From Seiridium cupressi (taxonomy: Eukaryota; Ascomycota; Sordariomycetes; Amphisphaeriales; Sporocadaceae), in contig JARVKI010000159.1 in the NCBI GenBank assembly GCA_036674765.1, forward strand, positions 1-59,875: a stretch of DNA of 59,875 nucleotides. The letters are read 5' to 3'. This document shows positions 11,057 to 22,079 of this stretch, piece after piece. The stretch's first letter is position 1; every line of letters starts with the position of its first letter. A model generated the notes under the pieces. It searched no databases. It saw only the letters and a list, made by a program, of their open reading frames with translations, and was not told where the DNA came from. The position numbers and the translations under genes were made by a program.

Positions 11057-11822
11057 GGCGAGGTCGCATTGTCCATCGCAAATAATGCTTGGAATGTTGC
11101 ATTTTATGTGGCCTTCGACAACGGTATGTGCACCAAATGCGTATAAGTCCCTTACTATACATGAAGGTCATCTCTAACATGCCATTCAGATCCAGATATT
11201 CAGGGCGACTTCACCAAGCAGGTAGTGAGCAACGTAACCAAGATCGAGCCTGGACACCAGTGTTACAAGATCTTATTTATTCCAAGCACTGCCACTGGTG
11301 GCACCAACGCCACGATCTAACTCGAGTACTGGGTCAACTATGCCGGTGAGAATAATGGCAAAAACGAGACATTTTATGCCTGCGCGGATATCGTCAATGA
11401 CCACCATTGCCCCTCCAAACTTGACTGAATTCTCACGCGTCTGCTACATTGAGACTTTTGTTGAAAACACCGTCTTCACTCTTACCGTCCCATGCTTCAA
11501 CGTAATGTCCAAGTCGTTTGTCGGCGGAGTCGAAACGGCCACCGTCGCGCCATCAGCCCCGGCTGCCGCGACCGGATCCAGCTCCACCCCTAACTCGCAA
11601 TATTTGTCCTCGTCGCCATCCTCTACCGGCGATGGTCTCTATACCGGAGCCAAGGCCGGCATCGCAGTGGGTGTCGTAGTTGCGTCGCTAGCCATTGTTG
11701 GCGCCATTGCTTTCACCTCTCTCCGTAAGAGAAATTCGTCCGCTGCGACAGAGGATCTTCCTGGTCCGGCGATGAAGGCTCGACAGGACGCGCCTTCTAT
11801 TGCCTCCGGCACCCGAAAGTGA
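11057..11822 (+). pseudogene. copper-acquisition BIM1-like (X325) protein, probable pseudogene
   Basis: BIM1-like proteins are extracellular copper-binding relatives of LPMOs, usually membrane- or GPI-anchored. Three exons can be built: 11057-11123, 11190-11392 and 11454-11822. They join to give GEVALSIANNAWNVAFYVAF, then EPGHQCYKILFIPSTATGG, then YACADITFVENTVFTLTVPC. The C-terminal part is a Ser/Thr-rich stalk, one membrane segment (AGIAVGVVVASLAIVGAIAF) and a short basic tail. The conserved motif TNATI-Q-LEYW has TAA (11318-11320) where Gln is expected, a C-to-T change that truncates the protein. An acceptor-like CTAAC...CAG sits just before 11057, but no first exon with a signal peptide is recognisable. 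The gene is therefore both 5'-incomplete and stopped. Family assignment is from motif memory. Confidence 0.65.
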
Positions 11823-12247
11823 ACTGCGCCGCATGGATGCAACGATATTATGACGTGACGACGGGACGATCGTTATCAGTATACAGTCTCTAGCGGTTCA
11901 TTCTGGGGACGAGGCAGGTGTCCCTTGGAGAAGAGAGTCATGGTAAATTTGTCAAATGGCCAAAGGTGGCTTCTAGCTAGAGATATAAAGGGGCTGGTTA
12001 GTGTGGATAGCTGGGACAAATGTAATTCAGCGTTGATGTCTGAAAATAATGTAATTGCTTTTCGCATATATATGTTGTGCGCTGAAATGCCTGCCAGGAA
12101 ATGGCCGAATACCCCTATTCCAGTTTCGGATACCCGACGCTTTGGAACCTGTACGATTGTGCCTGAACTCCAGTCCCTCACGCTTGTGTGCATGATGGGT
12201 CTTCCAATGAACGCCTTTAATATGCTTGTCATTTCTTGCATTAGTCT
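11823..12247. other. intergenic region between convergent genes
   Basis: 425 bases between the 3' ends of the BIM1-like gene and the Cdc7 gene. Long open frames overlapping here run antisense to Cdc7 and are not supported as genes. Confidence 0.5.
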
Positions 12248-13806
12248 TTATACCATCATGACATCCTCCTCATCATTATCACCGTCACCTTGCTCTTCAC
12301 TCTTGAGGAAATCGTGTTGTAGGGCCTCTTCGGCGCTAATCCGCCGGCTGGGATCAAGATCCAGGCAACGTTCCAAGAATCTCACGGCGGCTTTCTCTTC
12401 GTCTGAGAGAAAGGCGTCCTTGTTCGTCCCATCACTACGGCACGTGCTCCAGAGCATAATCTTTTCGAAACTGAAGCCTCTGTCACCAATAGTGGGGATG
12501 CTGGTCTCAAAAACGCAACCATGTAATTGGCCCGCGGCCTTCATGCGCTTGGAGCCAAAGATGGTCGCAATCTCAATCATGGCTTCAATGTCGTCGGCGC
12601 TGTTGAAGAAGGGGAAGCGCTTGCACAGGATAGTGAGCAGTATGACTCCAGCGGACCAAATGTCAATCTTGGTCGTCTGTTCCGTGCACTTGAACAAGAC
12701 TTCAGGGGCACGGAAACCGCGAGTGCCAGCTCGGTTGGCACGTCTTGAAGGCCTAGTATCGTTCTTGGGGTACCCGTGCTGGGGGCCGGTCTGTGTCGCA
12801 TTCACTGTCCACGAGGCACGTATGCGCTGCTTGCGGGTTTCGGACTCTAGGTGGCACAAACATGGCTTGTGATCGGTGCCTTCCCTTTCAGCTAGACCGA
12901 AGTCAACTAGCACGCCTCGTTGCTTATCCGGGTCGTAGAGGAAGTTGGTCGGTTTGATATCTCTATGCAGTATACCCTTCTCATGCACGGCCGCTAGAGC
13001 GGTAAAGAGAGAGCGAAGATAGACCTGGATATCGGGTACTGTCATTTGAGGGTAGTACTTTCGGAAATCTTCATGCCGAAAGTAGGGTAGTATGACGACT
13101 ACTTGGTCAGATTCCCGAAAGGCAGTGATCAGAGGACAGACGGATAACGAGTCTCGTAAGTCGTGCAAGAGTTCGATCTCGTTGAGAATACGCGAGGGCG
13201 AAGATGTGACGTAGATCTTCTTGATTGCAACGAACTTTCTCTGTTTCCTTGGAGGATTCGATTTCAAATTGGAGCGAGCAAGTGAGGTGGGTTTCAGAGG
13301 TGGCGGAGTCCAGTGATTGTCCTTTGCGTCAAGGTCCCAGTTATTATTGTATCGTTCATACCGCAAGTCTTCGGCTTTGTACACTGTCGAGAAGGTCCCT
13401 GTGTCCACAGATTAGTCTTCGTGGCAAGCTGTCATGTCTGGGCATCCATAACCATACCTTCTCCTATGCGCTTGAGCAGACGGTAGTCATTTCTGAAATC
13501 GGGGAAAGCCTGAGTCAACTTCTCCATGTCTTGCTGCACCGTGAGATCGATAGGTTCGTTCTCATCGGACGAGTCTGAGTCGCATTCCTCTTCTTGTCCC
13601 TGCTCCTGTTCTTCTTCCTCTTCCTCGTCCTGATTTTCTTGATCCTCTTCTTCCTCTAGGTGGTCAACATCCTGGACGCCCTGACGGTGGTCCTGTGTAT
13701 GGCTCTCCTCGGACTCGGCATTGGCATCGGACATGTCTTCGGCTGGTGCATCCTCGTGGATATGGAAGGGCTCCTTCGGGACCCTCCGTCGGTTGACTGT
13801 CGCCAT
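12248..13806 (-). CDS. CDC7: Cdc7-type serine/threonine kinase (DDK catalytic subunit)
   Basis: Catalytic subunit of the Dbf4-dependent kinase, which phosphorylates the MCM helicase to fire replication origins in the nucleus. Two exons (13806-13458 and 13398-12248) flank a 59-nt intron; total 499 residues. The intron splits the glycine-loop codon, giving IGEGTFSTVYKAE when joined. Visible kinase landmarks: VAIKK about 173-177, HRDIKPTNF about 261-269 with catalytic Asp263, DFGLAE about 282-287, and GTRGFRAPEVLF in the activation segment. A family-typical insert lies between DFG and APE. The first 90 residues are strongly acidic, with an almost pure Glu/Gln run. The gene is divergent from condensin subunit 1. 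Called Hsk1 in fission yeast. No disabling changes. Confidence 0.93.
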
Positions 13807-14627
13807 TACGCAGGTATTCCGAGGCTCGTCGCCTGCTCAACACGGCGCTGCCTGTCGTATTCGAACAACCGGGGGGTGATATTCAACTGGGATCAGCTAT
13901 AGAGCAAGCCCGAGCCGATTGAGAACGAGGCGCAGAATGCGAGGGTCGTTCGTGTGATATGTTGCATCGAGCTCGAAGCAAAGAGACGGTATAGAACAAC
14001 ACGGGTCACCGACAAGGATATTGCCAGGAATCAGACGAGTCAATTGAGAAGTCAATGCAGCGGCCGACTTGGATCAGGGAAGTGACGCCGTGTGCCATAT
14101 ATTCGTCCAAGGCGGCTGAAAGCTGGGATTTTAGCGGTGGATTTTAGTGGTGTTCGGGTGCTGCAGCTGCTCAGTGCCAGGCTACGCGGGCTGGGGGCTC
14201 CACTAGCTTTTCCCGCGATTCATTTGACGCGCCGCAGCGCACCTGAGCTGTCACCAGAATCTTTTGGCGCGGGGTCCCAAGGAAAAAGGCGGGACCCGCG
14301 TCTGCTTCGAATCCAAACAAAAACAAATGCCCCCGTCCCGTTGCTAGAGCCACAATAGGCAAAGAACGTCACATTATTGACTTTTGGGCGGCACCAAAGT
14401 CAACACCACCCAAGACACACGACCGACAAGCGCTGTCGCAGATGCCCTCGTTTTCCGTTTCTTCCACCAACGAATCCGAGATACCCCATTTGCGACCATA
14501 GCGACCTACTTTCCTTATCCTTTCCCTGCGCCGCCGAGGCCCATGACATTCTTCTTGTAATATTTCCACACGGCAAGGCCTGCACCACACCCACCCACGC
14601 CAGGCCGTCCGGCGCAAAGTTGCGACC
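13807..14627. promoter_or_regulatory. shared divergent promoter of CDC7 and CND1
   Basis: 821 bases between the two start codons. It contains TTTGACGCG near 14224-14232, which includes the ACGCG core of the fungal MBF site, and TTTTGGCGCG near 14262-14271, which fits the E2F consensus TTTSGCGC. Both genes are expected to act around S phase and mitosis, so shared cell-cycle control is plausible but is inferred only from these short matches. Confidence 0.4.
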
Positions 14628-17600
14628 ATGGACACCATCAACTTCGACATCAACGATGCGCTCAAGCATTACATGAGCGATCCGGCGAGTGTCGTGACGC
14701 CAGAGGCCGACAGTGCATTGGCCGACTACGAGAACGACCCGGAAACGCTCACAAATGCCATCATCAACCCCGTCCTCAACTCCATCGTGGATGCCGTGGC
14801 CGAGAATCCCGACTTCATAACGCGCAGTGCATACTTCGACTCGCTGCAGTTCCTACTAAAGTGCGCTCCCACTTCCCTTGATCCCCTGCCCACGGACAAC
14901 CCTCCTGGCGTGTCTTCTTCACGTCGTCACAGTTCCTCCCGCGTGCAAGAACCAATTTCTGAGCTTTTCGTCCAATCCAGATCCGTGCAGTTTCTGCCCA
15001 CCCACGCCCTCAGCAAGATCTTCGATCTGATCATGAGTGGCCTGGCTGCCGAGGCCGACGCAATCAGCCATGACCTCGAAAACCCGGACGAGCAGGAGAT
15101 CATCGCACACCACAAGACCCTTCTCGAGGTCTACGGATTCCTGCTTCAGTGGGCCATCGCCTGTGTCGAGGTCAAGGCCGCCGAAAAGTCATCGACAGCC
15201 CCAGTATCGCGCGCAAGAGGCAAGGGCGCCAAGTCGAAGGCCGCCGCAAGTAAGGACAAGGACGGTGCCTGGGATAGTGCAGCACAGTTGCAGACAGCAC
15301 TCGACGTCATGTCTAAGGTGCTGAAGTTGAAGCTGGGCAAGATCTTTTTGACAACGAGCGAGCGCGACACATTCATCGGCCTCCTGACGAGATCCGTCTA
15401 CATGGTCCTCGAGAGCGAGCAACGATGCAAGAATACACATATCCGGATGCACTCCTTCAAGGTGCTCTGCATCGCCGTCAAGCACCACGGCCATGGATAC
15501 GGTAGGCTCCCAGCTTGATTTGCACTCCTGTTAACCAACTGACACTCTTCAGCCGCTCAAATCTCCATCGTCCAGAACTTGACCTATTTCGAGCACTTGT
15601 CCGAACCCATGGCCGAGTTCCTGCACATTTTATCCGAGCAATACGACTACCCTCAACTTGCGGACGAGACTTTACGAGAGTTGAGTAATAAGGAGTTCAG
15701 CACCAACGATACGCGAGGCCCCAAGTCCGTTTCGTCGTTTGTTGTGAAGCTCTCCGAGCTCGCACCGAGATTGGTGATCAAGCAAATGACCATGCTGGCC
15801 AAGCAGCTAGACAGTGAAGTAGGTCTTGACCAGCAATCTCTATGGCCCGACCTGACAATAAATAGTCGCATACCCTTCGAAGCTCGCTCATTGAAGTCTG
15901 TGGTAACATGATTGCCCATCTTTCGCGGCAAGAAGAGCGAAGCGAGAACCACAAGTCTCAACTTAATGCTTTCTTTGATGTGCTCGAGGAGCGTTTCCTG
16001 GACGTCAATCCTTACTGCAGATGCCGCGCCATCCAGGTGTATACCAAGCTCTGCGAGCTGGACCAGAAATTCCCGAAGCGGCGGCAAAAGGCTGCCGAAT
16101 TGGCATCGCGAAGTCTAGAAGACAAGAGCAGCCATGTCAGGAGGAACGCTGTGAAGCTTTTGGGCACCCTGATCAAGACGCATCCTTTTACCGTTTTACA
16201 CGGTGCACAGCTTGCTCGCAAGGATTGGCAAGAGCGTCTTGATAAGGTTGATGCTGAGTTGGCCGCCCTTCAACCTCCAGCAGGCGAGCCAGGGCTCGGT
16301 GACACGACAGCTAATGGCGGTCTAGTCGACGAGCCCACCCAGGTGGAATCTCCGCAGAAGGCCAAAGAACCCAAGGAAATGACCGAAGAAGAGAAGGAGG
16401 CTATCGTTCGGAGGGCACAGGAAGATGCTGCTACATCTGAAGCCATCGAAAAGCTCACACTCACCAAGAGGTACTACAGCGATGCCCTCAAGTTCATCGA
16501 CGTGCTGCACGACTCCACATCTACTGTGTGTCAGCTCCTAGGCTCCAAAAACAAATCCGAAGTTATCGAGGCCATGGACTATTTCGAGGTCTGCAATGCG
16601 TACAACATCGAAGACAACATGGTTGGTATTCGCCGCATGCTACGGCTGATCTGGACCAAGGGCAACAGCGATGAAGGAAAGGGCGTTCAAACACATCTGA
16701 TTGATTGCTACAAGCGACTCTTCTTTGAAGCACCGGATCACTTCACCCTGAATGACGCCGCCATCTACGTCGCAAGGAATATGATCAGTCTGACATCCGG
16801 CACAACACCCGCGGAGCTGACCAGTCTGGAGCAGCTACTCGCGACCATGATGACTGGCGGTATGATTTCAGACCTCGTCATCACCAAGCTTTGGGAAGTG
16901 TACGGATATACCAGACGAGAGATCTCCAAGTCACAGCGACGCGGCGCCATCATCGTGCTCGGTATGCTCGCAACTGCGAATCCAGAGATTGTCGTCGGCG
17001 AAATGGAAACCATGCTTCGAACTGGTCTTGGCTCCCATGGACGAAACGATCTCCAGTTGGCCAAATATACCTGCATTGCGCTGCGCAGATTGAACCCGCT
17101 CGGCCGCCAAGCCAAAGAGTCGACAGTCAAATTTAGTCGATTGCCGAACGACCATGCTGTCTTAGCCAGGCTAGCTGCGATCACTGACGTGCCCAGTGAT
17201 AGTAAAGAATGGTTCGGTGTGGCCGAGCAAGCCATCAACGCCATCTACGCGTTGGCCAAGCATCCCGACAACCTCTGTGGTGAGATCATCAGGCACAAGA
17301 CTAAAGCTGTATTCTCTACTCAGCAGAAGTCCTCATCCAGGCCGGCATCGCGTGATATCGATCCAACTGTCACCCCTCAAATGGCAGACTCGCAAGGTTT
17401 GACGGTGGCACTCAATGAGCCCACTCAGACCGTCAATCGTTTGCCATCTGAGGCACCGGCCGAGCCGAAGCAGAGGGCTGCCATTGCGCTTTCACAGTTG
17501 CTTTTCGTTGTCGGGCATGTCGCTATTAAGCAAATTGTACACCTCGAACTTTGTGAGCTTGATTTCAAGCGTAGGAAGCAAGAGAAGGAGAAGATGGCTT

Positions 17601-18575
17601 CAAGCGAGCCTTCCATCCAATTGCCCACGCCCCGACCCAGCAAGGGTCGCAAATCCAAGACTCCAGCACCTATACAGGAAGATGAGGGCGATGAACTCGA
17701 CCTCATTGGTGGTACCACAGAAGACGACTTCACCGAAGCCATGGCTCATATTCGCGAGCGTGAATTATTGTTCGGTCCTCAGTCTTTGTTGGCCAACTTT
17801 GGGCCGATGGTGGCCGAGGTCTGCTCAAGGAGCGACATCTACAAGGACAAGGGCCTTCAAGCTGCCGCCACGCTTGCTCTAGCCAAGCTCATGTGTGTCA
17901 GCTCTGAATACTGCGAGGTGCACCTGCCGCTTCTTATCACCATTATGGAACGAAGCCCGGACCCGACCGTCCGCTCTAACGTCGTCATTGCCCTCGGTGA
18001 TATGGCTGTCTGCTTCAATCACCTCATTGACGAAAACACGGATTTCCTATACCGCCGTCTGGCGGATGACGACCTGTCCGTCAAGCGCACGTGCTTGATG
18101 ACATTGACATTCTTGATTCTAGCAGGACAGGTCAAGGTTAAGGGTCAACTGGGTGAGATGGCCAAGTGTCTTGAAGATCCCGATAAGCGCATTGCCGACC
18201 TTGCGCGCATGTTCTTCGGCGAGCTCAGTACCAAGGACAACGCCGTGTACAACCACTTTGTCGACATGTTCAGCTTGCTGTCTGCCGGCAACTTGGAGGA
18301 AGACAGTTTCAAGCGGATCATCAAGTTCCTGCTTGGCTTTGTTGAAAAGGTACGTTGACTCTCCAGGGAAACGTTTCAGACATGTATACTCACTACTTGA
18401 ATAGGATAAGCACGCCAGACAGCTGGCCGACAAGCTCGCAGCGCGACTTGCTCGTTGTGAGACTGAGCGCCAGTGGAATGATGTTGCATTTGCGCTCAGC
18501 CAACTGCAGCACAAGAACGAGGAGATCACCAAGGTTGTTACCGAGGGTTTCAAACTCGTGCATGCCGTCGCGTAG
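14628..18575 (+). CDS. CND1: condensin complex subunit 1 (CAP-D2/Cnd1/Ycs4)
   Basis: HEAT-repeat subunit of condensin, the SMC complex that compacts mitotic chromosomes. Four exons: 14628-15501, 15553-15818, 15866-18349 and 18405-18575; total 1264 residues, close to the usual family size. All three introns (51, 47 and 55 nt) are GT-AG. The join at 15818/15866 gives DSE-SHTLRSSLIEVCGN, and the last join gives GFVEK-DKHARQLADKLAARL. The N-terminal condensin domain includes LQFLLKCAPTSLD. The C-terminal condensin/cohesin HEAT block runs VRSNVVIALGDMAVCFNHLI to FFGELSTKDNAVYNHFVDMF. A charged, low-complexity linker (about residues 700-770) separates the halves. Coding sequence is clean over 3.8 kb, which is a useful control for sequence quality in this window. 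Confidence 0.95.
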
Positions 18576-19325
18576 ATTTTTGACTGACGATGTAACGTGT
18601 AATGGAAAGGGCTTGGTGATTGCTGTCTCATAATGAGAATACATGGTAGGGACGGTTTGGTTAAAGATCCGGAGTTGTAGGCGTTGGCATCAAATGAAGC
18701 CCAAAGATATCACTGTAATTTCACCTCCTCGTTCTAAATCCAAATTTCCAGCGACCCTTCATAGATGGTAGACACAAGGGGCAAACATGAGAGTTCAGCA
18801 TATCAAGCCGATGCTCCGGCATCACCAGCGAGGAAGTCGAGACTGCTGACTTGTTCTCGTGGATTATTGACTTGATACACATATTCATGAACGTTCGGTA
18901 TGAAAACTATTCTAATGGTGGGCATTTCTTCGTTCCGAACTATTCGGTTCATGAATACCAGGTGTTCTTTGGTTGCGTATGAATGAATGCCCTAATATCA
19001 CTGACCTGTTCACTCTGTGGAATCACAACAGAATGCTCCAGCGAGCAATGACGTCTTCTAGTGCTAATAGGTGAAATCATGAGGGGTAGACGAGACCGAC
19101 CCGAGATTTTACAACTCATTCGATAATGGTCCACGGCTAGAGTAATCGATCAAGTGGACAAAAGCTACTTGTGATATACAAAAGTTTCAAGGAACGAATT
19201 GAGTATTGCTTGTATTATTCATTATGTTTGTAGCTAGCATTGGTACGCTGCGCAAAGTATATACACTGAACGAAAGAGAATAAATAGTACAGCCGAAGCG
19301 ATTTTACAAAAGAATATTGTTTTCG
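18576..19325. other. intergenic region between convergent genes
   Basis: 750 bases between the 3' ends of the condensin and ankyrin genes. It should hold both 3' untranslated regions; I see no further gene. Confidence 0.5.
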
Positions 19326-22079
19326 TTAAGTTTGAATCTTCTTTGCGCCGAGAAGTATTCGTTTCGTGTCCTCGTCGCCTCTGTTATAAGCAAGCTCCAG
19401 CACCGTTTTGCCAAACTGATCTCGAGCCTCGAGATCAACGCCGGCCTTGTCCACCAATAATTTCAAGACTTTCAAGTCACCGTCCTCCAAGGCCTGGATA
19501 ACGGCATTATGGCCACGATATACCTTGTTCGGATCGGCACCTTTGGCGAGAAGCATCTCAAGTATATCGAGATCGTCACGGTTGTGCATCCTCCTTAGGG
19601 ACTTCACAATGGGCAGATGCTCTCCGGGGGCGTTCACATCGGCGCGGGCTTCGTCGAGCAGGTATTTCACGATTTCTTTGTTGTCTTCGCGGATGGCCGT
19701 GGTCAATGGCGAGAACACGCCACCGTTTCGATCCTCCACGCTCACACCTGCACGGAGTAGAAGCTTGATGGATTCCAATTGATTGGCGACTACAGCCATC
19801 TCCATCACGCCCTTGAAAGCTCTAGGCTCAGCCAGCGCAGGCAACAGGCGTTTCAAGATCGCAGGTTGCCGTACGGCTAGACAAATAGGCCAATCGTCTC
19901 CCCGGACATTGGGATCCGCGCCTCGTGATAGCAATAGATCGACAAGTTCGAATCGGTTCTCCTTAATAGCAGTCGTCAGCGCCGTCGCACCGGTCTTGAC
20001 GGCTTTATCGTTTATGGGCACACCGGCATCGATCAGCCACTGTACGGCGCCCATGTTGTTATGTTGGACGGCTGTTTCCAGGATGCCTTTTGGCGATTTC
20101 AGATCACATCCGGCTTTGACAAGTGGTTCCAGAAGGTGCACCCGGTCATGTGTAACACATTTGAACGCCGGATGTTCCAGCGCCGCAAGATTGGGGTCTG
20201 CACCGTTATCTAGAAGTAGCTGGAAGATATCTCCACGGTCGTCCCGGATGGCCGTGCAAAGCGCCGTGAATATACCGTCCTTTTTATCATTAGGACTCAC
20301 GCCAGCCTGCAGAAGAACGTGGACGGACTCGAGGTGGTTGACTGAGGTTGCGAACTCCATGATTCCCGGTGCTCTCTTGGGATCAGCGCCTCTAGCAAGC
20401 AGGATCTGGAGACACGGCGTATGATAGGTCGACGGCCAGAGCATGATTTTGGGGCCTGGCAAATTCGGATTGGCGGCACGGTCCAACAGGCTCGTTACGA
20501 TATCGGCGCGACCGCTCTCGACAGCATGGAATAAGACAGTCTTGCCCTCCCGAGTTTTGCTGTTCGCATCTGAGCCGTAGGCGAGCAAGAGATCAATCAT
20601 TTTGCGTGTCTTTTTCCCAAAAACAGCTCTGATGAGGATCGTCTCTCCGTCCGCAGAAACGTGGCCGGGATCACCTCCATAGGTCATCAGGAGACGTGCG
20701 AAATTGAATTTGTCCTCGATCACGGAAACTGCCAGAGGCGAATCCAGTCCAGAGCCATTCAAATTGGGGTCAGCTCCATAATCAAGTAACATGCTAGCTC
20801 CATCGAAGAACGAATCCTCCACGGCCAAAAGAAGTGGCGAGATTCCGTTCTTGTCCTGAGCGTTCGGATCTGCTCCGAAAAGGAGAAGGAGGCGAGCGCA
20901 TTCAATGTCGTGAAGATGGATAGCTGTGTTCAGTGCCTGGTCGTTTGGGCCAGTATCGGGAGCAACGCCACGATCGAGCAATTGCTCCACCAGTTTGGCG
21001 TTTCTCGAGGCAACGGCTGATGTGAGAGCCTCTCGGTGAGCATCCGTGTTGGTGGCCAGCGTCCCCCTCGGTGACCAGTGAGGCATAGCGAGAGGATCGG
21101 CCTTGACTCGTACGACTTCGATTGGTTCATACTCCTGATACTTCTGCTGATTGACTGGCGTCTCTCCGGTTCTGCTATGGCTTTCAGTTGCTCTGTTGCG
21201 ATATGATCCGGTGAGACTTGAGTGGACCGTATGTGGGGTGTCTGGATTAGACAAATGTAGTCCTTTGATACTATGAGATGAGTGTGATCCATTTGACATC
21301 GAAGTAAGGCGGGACAGTGATGGATAGTGCAGATCCGGGATCGATTGCGCGCTCTGATCGTCTCGAGTAGGAAACGGAGAAAGATCGATTGCTGAATGTT
21401 GGTGATGTAGCCCAGATACGAGAGGCAATTGCAACAGAGGCGGCGAGCGCGACTGAATAGGAGATTCAGGGCTCAAGGTACCTTCAGTCAGATGTATATC
21501 TGCCCGAGGCTCGTTGTACCTGAAGGTGGTCATGTCTTTTTCCAACTGCTCGCGCTCCTTGTGTTTAAGAGCGGCGGCCAGCCCAATGTATCCGAACCCG
21601 ACGGACTCGTCCATCTTTGCCTCTCCAAGGGACCACTTAAAAACCATTGCGCTCATTCGCAGAGCCTGTTTGGTTTTCAGAAGTGATGCTCTCATCTTGC
21701 TCACTTCGTTGTCGGCAAACATGTTATGCCAACCCCGTTGGAGCTTGCCCATGGCCCCCTTCCGTTCGAAGTCGCAAAATCGAGTGACCCATTGATCCAA
21801 GGCTTGAAAGTCTGTATGCGTAGATGTGAACTTCTCATCAAGTTCAGCCAACAGATCTGGCGGAAAGTCCGAGCGGCCTTTCGTGAACTCGTTTAGGCCA
21901 GCTTCCAACGACCACATAATTTGGCAAACTTCCAAAAAGTCGGCGGCGAGATTGTCGAAGCCATGAGGTCGATTTTTTACTGTGTCCAAGAAGTTAAGCA
22001 TATGAATGGATATACTGTTGCCGAGGACAGTCGCCTTGTGGCAATGCCCTAGGACGGTGTTGGGTCTCACAACTGTCAT
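19326..22079 (-). CDS. ankyrin-repeat protein with helical N-terminal domain
   Basis: Single-exon gene of 917 residues from ATG 22079 (MTVVRPNTVLGHCHKATVLG). An upstream in-frame TTG is not credible as a start. Residues 1-180 form a helical, non-ankyrin domain (HMLNFLDTVKNRPHGF, DFLEVCQIMWSLEAGLNEF) seen in other fungal ankyrin proteins. About 190-345 is Ser/His-rich and probably disordered. From about 350 to the end there are roughly 16 ankyrin repeats with the usual GADPN and LLL..GA patterns. The last third contains a longer three-ankyrin unit of about 96 residues occurring three times (starts near GIMEFATSVNHLES, GILETAVQHNNMGA and GVMEMAVVANQLES). Likely an intracellular protein-binding scaffold; partners are unknown. 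No NACHT or kinase domain is seen. Confidence 0.85.
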   Translation of the reverse strand: MTVVRPNTVLGHCHKATVLGNSISIHMLNFLDTVKNRPHGFDNLAADFLEVCQIMWSLEAGLNEFTKGRSDFPPDLLAELDEKFTSTHTDFQALDQWVTRFCDFERKGAMGKLQRGWHNMFADNEVSKMRASLLKTKQALRMSAMVFKWSLGEAKMDESVGFGYIGLAAALKHKEREQLEKDMTTFRYNEPRADIHLTEGTLSPESPIQSRSPPLLQLPLVSGLHHQHSAIDLSPFPTRDDQSAQSIPDLHYPSLSRLTSMSNGSHSSHSIKGLHLSNPDTPHTVHSSLTGSYRNRATESHSRTGETPVNQQKYQEYEPIEVVRVKADPLAMPHWSPRGTLATNTDAHREALTSAVASRNAKLVEQLLDRGVAPDTGPNDQALNTAIHLHDIECARLLLLFGADPNAQDKNGISPLLLAVEDSFFDGASMLLDYGADPNLNGSGLDSPLAVSVIEDKFNFARLLMTYGGDPGHVSADGETILIRAVFGKKTRKMIDLLLAYGSDANSKTREGKTVLFHAVESGRADIVTSLLDRAANPNLPGPKIMLWPSTYHTPCLQILLARGADPKRAPGIMEFATSVNHLESVHVLLQAGVSPNDKKDGIFTALCTAIRDDRGDIFQLLLDNGADPNLAALEHPAFKCVTHDRVHLLEPLVKAGCDLKSPKGILETAVQHNNMGAVQWLIDAGVPINDKAVKTGATALTTAIKENRFELVDLLLSRGADPNVRGDDWPICLAVRQPAILKRLLPALAEPRAFKGVMEMAVVANQLESIKLLLRAGVSVEDRNGGVFSPLTTAIREDNKEIVKYLLDEARADVNAPGEHLPIVKSLRRMHNRDDLDILEMLLAKGADPNKVYRGHNAVIQALEDGDLKVLKLLVDKAGVDLEARDQFGKTVLELAYNRGDEDTKRILLGAKKIQT

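Noticed and set aside
11925..12872. 315-codon plus-strand open frame
   Set aside because: It lies antisense to the Cdc7 kinase exon, has no family motif and mirrors the codon structure of the real gene.
16765..17244. 159-codon minus-strand frame
   Set aside because: Antisense to the condensin subunit, no independent support.
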